NCBI GenBank assembly: GCA_002633005.1
Contig: NMRA01000009.1
Coordinates: 901,661-961,660 of the forward strand
Direction of reading: 5' to 3'
Length of the DNA stretch: 60,000 nucleotides
Source: Phoronis australis
Lineage: Eukaryota > Phoronida > Phoronidae
Shown here: positions 56,701 through 60,000 of the stretch, in pieces
How the letters are laid out: the number at the start of each line of letters is the position of its first letter
Position numbering within the stretch: position 1 is the first letter of the stretch
Program-made: the position numbers and the translations under genes
The notes under the pieces: model-generated
The model's input: the letters and a program-made list of their open reading frames with translations, nothing else
Told to the model about the DNA's origin: nothing
Databases searched by the model: none

Positions 56701-58462
56701 ATGGCTTTGTTCTTCTTCACAAGTTAGCTAATCTCCCTCCAACATGTGGTAATGTCTGTTTACAAGTACTTGATCAAACGGTGTCGAAGAAGCACTTCTT
56801 GTTCTCAACTGACAGTTACTACCCTGAACCTATCAAAGCCCAGGAGCAGTTGTGATGTGGCAGTTCAGAGAAAATAATTTTGGGTGGACCAGCTACACAT
56901 ATGCCGTATGACTTCAAAACTTTTCTTGCAAACGATGACAACAAAAAGCAACTCTGCCAACTGTTACTGCAAGTCTGGAGTGGTGAGAAGGCAGTTTCCA
57001 GGTAGAAGAAAACCGAGATGGCCATCCTGATTGTAGACGGTACTGTGAGATTGCACCAGTGCGTTTAAACGTAAAGAAAATGTGGCCCCCTTAAAAAGCT
57101 AGAAAAGAATCAAAAATTTCAACGAGCATTCAGGCAACGTGACGTTGATTGGGAGGTAAGTTGGGAGAATTCTACTGCCTCATGTACGGTCAGAGTCGTG
57201 AGTCATCGATAGATGCTAATCGTGCCAAGATGTTATGTCAAAGGGTTGATGAAGATGAATTCCTCACAACTCCAAGAATGACCATGCTCGACTTCCCTCG
57301 TGCCAGTCTGAACCGAAATCTCACATCCAACGAGTAAATCACCGTATCACCTTGTACAAGCGTGCTTGCAAACCCATAAATGAGAAGCCAAAACCTTGTG
57401 ATGAAGGACAAGTGTGGATGCGGACTGATGGAAGAGTATTACAACCTGTGTGGTCGTGTTGTCCTATCTTACCAAACTTACAGATTGATTTCTTGCTCAC
57501 CAATTTTTGTGAAGTGGACAAAGAAGAGGAAAGTGGGGGGTTGGAAGGAAGTTTCACGGAAAGCAATTGAAAGTGACATGGAGTGTTAGAACATGTAATC
57601 AGTGACATCAACACCTAATGATTGTCCATATTTCTACAGCTATTTCCCCGCGTTTTTTTCCTTGACATATTTAAAACATTTGTTGAAATTTGGCTCATTA
57701 AAGAGCTGATTATATAAACACTGAAAGTTGCACATTCAGTGTTTATATTGGCTTATGTAAACTTTCAGTGTAGTATTGATTGTTAGTAACCGTAAAATAC
57801 AAATTAGATGTAATAGATTAGGAAGAAAATTATCATATCGTAATGCTCGACCCTCAAAATATCGGTTTTGACACTTGATTTGTTCATTTACAAGAACAAG
57901 AAAGTGAGATATCAAATAACGAAAAATCGGTAATGGCGGCACTAATTTGCATAAAAACGCGCGTGGGACACTTTTTCGGCTTGTTAACATCTTTTTTTTT
58001 GGTTTTCACACATATTTTTCTTTGCAAAAATTCAACTTAAAAGTTGAAGTCTGGGGGTTGCACGGGGGGACCATTTTTCGACTCAACTAATATATAAGGC
58101 TTTGAGTAACAGTAGACTAACTGTGGTTGTTTTGAGTATCAGTAGACTAACTGCGGTTGTTTGGAGTAACAGTAGACTAACTGTTCGCAACAATGGTAGA
58201 AGCCTTTTTAAAGTGAAATACAAACAATTTTGACAAATAAATTCTTTTGATTCAAAATTTGAGATTTCACCGCACATGCCTAATACTACAGTGTACACTG
58301 TTGCATTGTATTTTGTTACTTTTTCAGGGGTTCACTTTGTGTTTGACACAACATTTGCCAGAAACTTCAGTCTCCTTGAAAGTTGTCACGAGTTCATCCG
58401 GAGAACCATTGCTGCCGAAGGAGACAAGGACTGCCTACCTATGTTAGCTTCAGCTTGTCCAG
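47722..58462 (+). CDS. CIAO3: cytosolic iron-sulfur assembly component 3, exons 1-5 (3' end outside window)
   Basis: Exons 47722-47787, 50648-50737, 53462-53617, 53950-54070 and 58328-58462 join in phase. The start is [20 protein letters not shown], almost identical to human CIAO3 (NARFL/IOP1). The protein resembles iron-only hydrogenase and, in the CIA pathway, links early cluster assembly to the targeting complex. N-terminal [4Fe-4S] ligands are visible: Cys24 (ECVKP) and Cys69, Cys72 and Cys75 (CLACSGC). Then come [14 protein letters not shown] and [17 protein letters not shown], and Cys188 in LASACPG. The frame is open at a good donor (CAG|GTAAGT); about 290 further residues should lie to the right. 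The exon 3 acceptor region is triplicated. Intron 4 holds a 2.9-kb inverted-repeat element. Confidence 0.96.
48240..48655. mobile_element. MITE-like element with ~70-bp inverted ends, CIAO3 intron 1
   Basis: Arms at 48240-48310 and 48585-48655 are inverted copies sharing GTGAACTTRGAATCCTGC, AATCTCAAGATCGCGTAT and TGAACTTGGAAT. The total length is ~415 bp with an AT-rich non-coding centre. No clear target-site duplication could be fixed. Confidence 0.82.
49455..49975. repeat. 37-bp minisatellite, ~14 copies, CIAO3 intron 1
   Basis: Fourteen units of TTGAAGTTGGCTATTCATGG followed by GCTTGGCCCAATGTGTA, varying at a few positions (TTGG/TTAG, CATGG/CGTGG). It is the longest array in this gene. 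Confidence 0.95.
50885..52212 (+). repeat. CCTAGTGGC-box repeat, copy 4, CIAO3 intron 2
   Basis: It starts GCGCCCACATGTTTATATGT and ends near GGTGCATTTCAACGCTCCGT. Boxes resembling CCTAGTGGC recur every ~145-160 bp in the same module order as copies 2 and 3. A TTTTG simple repeat near 51835-51865 shows local slippage. Confidence 0.87.
53276..53533 (+). repeat. 86-bp triplication of CIAO3 exon 3 acceptor and first 72 nt
   Basis: Exactly three consecutive 86-bp units (53276-53361, 53362-53447, 53448-53533). Each has TTGATGTTGTTTAG, an intron end with AG acceptor, then 72 nt coding from [14 protein letters not shown] to DCLACSGCI. Copies differ at one or two bases (GGC versus GGT near the end of copy 2). 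Only the third continues into the rest of exon 3. Because 86 is not a multiple of three, using the acceptor of copy 1 or 2 reads out of frame into a stop. Confidence 0.95.
54219..54460 (+). repeat. CCTAGTGGC-family fragment, copy 5, CIAO3 intron 4
   Basis: It starts CGCCCACATACATGTATGAG, and the family phrases ACCAAACCACTCTAAAGATC and GGCTGACAATGATTTTTTGA follow. It is a short internally deleted copy of about 240 bp that lacks the box modules. Confidence 0.7.
54472..54505. repeat. 34-bp perfect palindrome
   Basis: TTCGTAAAATGTAACAA is followed directly by its exact reverse complement, with no spacer. It lies at the edge of the copy 5 fragment in CIAO3 intron 4. Confidence 0.95.
55723..56513. 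mobile_element. possible nested MITE inside the 2.9-kb element
   Basis: Inverted ends share TTGTTCTAAAA and CCCC followed by C-rich GACCCACGACC/CCCTCGACCC subrepeats, most regular at 56448-56510. About 790 bp without coding capacity. The arms are diverged, so the boundaries are approximate. Confidence 0.45.
56640..57600 (+). pseudogene. broken ORF of an invertebrate-repeat-associated protein family
   Basis: Pieces in different frames are collinear: [20 protein letters not shown] at ~56670; [20 protein letters not shown] then [12 protein letters not shown] at ~56885-56985; AILIVDGTV at ~57020; [20 protein letters not shown] and [17 protein letters not shown] at ~57358-57480. This order (an acidic HED/VDG box, a PxDF-K-FL-xNxxNK box, then a W-x-DGR-LQPVW-P tail box) is familiar from uncharacterised proteins that are multi-copy in many invertebrate genomes and are usually linked to mobile elements. 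Stops and frameshifts separate the pieces. No catalytic function is claimed; the family link is from memory of pattern. Confidence 0.5.
58102..58186. repeat. 30-bp tandem repeat, three copies
   Basis: Three copies of TTGAGTAACAGTAGACTAAC followed by TGTGGTTGTT, the last partial. It begins 12 bp outside the right end of the 2.9-kb element. Confidence 0.9.
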
Positions 58463-58905
58463 GTAAGTACACCTGAAAATTGACAAGAGTTGCCACGAAA
58501 TTTTTCACCTCTGAGAGCTGTTGAATTTAAGGACATAGTTTTTTACCACCCTTGTTTCTTCAACAAGTCTTTGAAGCTTGAAAGGCAATTAGTTTTGATG
58601 TCAAATGTACAATTTTTCAGAGGCCTATGTGGACTTCCAAATAAGATTATTGTCCATGACTGCCAGTTTATTGTAGCTTACCTAGCCTAGAATTCTCTTC
58701 AAATATGAGCAACAACTTGAGGTTTTGTAGTAATACCTGATCTACTTCTATCGCCAAAGGTGGGAGGGTTAGGGCTTTAAGTGAGGGTTTGGGAATTCAT
58801 TTTTAATTCAGATTAATTACGTACTTTAATTGTTAACAGTTTGGAACACAAAGTAAAAAAGAATGTACTGAAGAACTGAAAATGAGAACCCACAGTGATT
58901 TTTGT

Positions 58906-60000
58906 GCGCCCACAAGATCTTGATGACATGGAAGACGTATTCCTATTAAGCTGACGGCGGATGACGATAAATTTTGGACCTCTCTGACTACCGGTGTGCC
59001 CCCTAGTGGCAATTTTAGTTTTTTATGCTTACCTCTGTATCTTGGGAGGTCCTCAACAGATTTTCATAAAAATTAGCAGTTAGGCATCTATTAGTGAGAT
59101 CATGCCATCCCCTTGTTTTTGGACGGATTCGAGGTACTTTGCGCCAGATAGTGTCCATTTTTACTGTTTTTGAGTCTGATTTTTGGCGTCCGCCTTTATA
59201 TCAAGCAAACCGCTCTGAACATGATTTTGAAAATTAGCATTTATGTTCTTACTGTAAAGAGGGCGGCTGACAATGATTTTCTGATGACTTTGATTACTGT
59301 GACGCTTCCTAGTGGCAGTTTTGTTTTTTTTCGCGCCCATGGCTGTATCTCCTACACCGTTAGCAGGATCTTTTACTAAATGTTGCAAGTATATTTATAT
59401 GATGTTGACAAGGTACGACGATGACTTTCGCATCAATCAGTCTGCGGTTGCACCCCTAGTAGCAATTTTATTGTTTTTATATTTACCTTTGTACCTTCAA
59501 AGGTCCTGAACTGATTTTCATAAAATTTGGCAGATAGGCACGTATAATTGAGATGACGCTATCCTCCCTTTTTCGGATGGTTTCGAGGTATTTTGCATCT
59601 GTTTTCGAGTCTGTTTTGGCATCCACCCTTCTGTAAACCAAACCTTTCTAAGGATGATCCTGAAAATTGGCATGTATGATCTTATTATGAAGGGGACGGC
59701 TGGCGATGGTTTTCCGATGACTTTGACCACTGTGGCGCCTCCTAGTGGCAGTTTTGTTTTTTTGTGCCCATGGCTGTATATCTTTAACCCACTGCAGGAT
59801 CTTTATTAAACTTAGTAAGTGTATTTATGTGAAGCTAATAGACGGCAACTTTCAGGTAGACGCTTTGCCCCCTTTCATTTTTCTTAAATAGCTTTCTACA
59901 AAAGAGGCTATGGCATGTTCTGTTTTCAGATGGATTGGACATTTTGCGCCATCTACTGGCCATTTTTAAGATACAAATAACTTTAGAAGCACACGATTTG
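58906..60000 (+). repeat. CCTAGTGGC-box repeat, copy 6 (runs off the window)
   Basis: It starts GCGCCCACAAGATCTTGATG, is internally deleted near the start, then shows the module series with boxes near 59000, 59310 and 59745 and ends at the window edge within the family tail (AAGCACACGATTTG). It lies in the open intron 5 of CIAO3, same orientation as the other five copies. Confidence 0.87.

Larger units (their letters stand above)
55167..58089 (+). mobile_element. 2.9-kb element with ~170-bp terminal inverted repeats
   Basis: The ends are inverted copies starting TAGTNNAGTCGAAAAATGG and running ~170 bp, through AGACTTCAACTT, GATGTTAACAAGCCGAAAAA and TTAGTGCCGCCATTACCGAT. The flanking target duplication is ambiguous; TA is possible. 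Inside, a second inverted pair (55723-55790 and 56448-56513, TTGTTCTAAAA-CCCC) suggests a nested insertion, and a broken ORF lies at 56640-57600. The element sits in CIAO3 intron 4 in the same direction as that ORF. Superfamily not assigned. Confidence 0.85.

Overview
The window is animal nuclear DNA. It is gene-poor and AT-rich, and it carries split genes with GT-AG introns, dense minisatellites and several families of transposon-like repeats. Two genes can be rebuilt exon by exon with no frame break and are clear animal orthologues: MLST8, the WD40 subunit of the TOR complexes, and CIAO3 (NARFL/IOP1), the cytosolic iron-sulfur assembly factor. The intron and repeat style suggests a marine invertebrate, perhaps a non-vertebrate deuterostome such as a hemichordate. 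The species is inference only; nothing in the window fixes it.

Layout. 1-9.5 kb: minisatellites, a single N after a poly-G run, and the first copies of a CCTAGTGGC-box repeat. 9.5-16 kb (+): a four-exon arrestin-fold protein of 442 aa with no PPxY motif. 19.4-25.2 kb (-): a probable CD225/dispanin-like two-TM protein with a candidate TATA box and 5' exons, a low-complexity decapeptide ORF, and a retroelement tail. 27.2-31 kb: a MITE, then a 1,295-bp TTAA-flanked Kolobok/THAP-type element. 34.1-36.9 kb (+): a three-exon BRI3-like gene of 104 aa. 40.1-47.6 kb (-): MLST8, eight exons, 317 aa. 47.7 kb to beyond the right edge (+): CIAO3, first five exons, cut by the window end.

MLST8 and CIAO3 are head to head, with 149 bp between their start codons, which points to a shared bidirectional promoter. 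BRI3-like and MLST8 are convergent. The most unusual feature is that both MLST8 and CIAO3 carry tandem duplications of an exon-intron boundary. In MLST8 the end of exon 3 plus its splice donor is the founding unit of an 8-9 copy, 38-bp array in intron 3. In CIAO3 the splice acceptor plus the first 72 nt of exon 3, which encode the CxxCxxC iron-sulfur ligands, are present as three near-identical 86-bp copies. Neither period is a multiple of three, so use of an extra copy would shift the frame.

The accessory DNA includes a 2.9-kb element with ~170-bp terminal inverted repeats inside CIAO3 intron 4, holding a broken ORF of a family that recurs in invertebrate genomes. There are also several foldback/MITE elements, tRNA-derived SINE-like segments, about twenty minisatellites with 15-86 bp units, and six same-orientation copies of a repeat built from ~148-bp modules.
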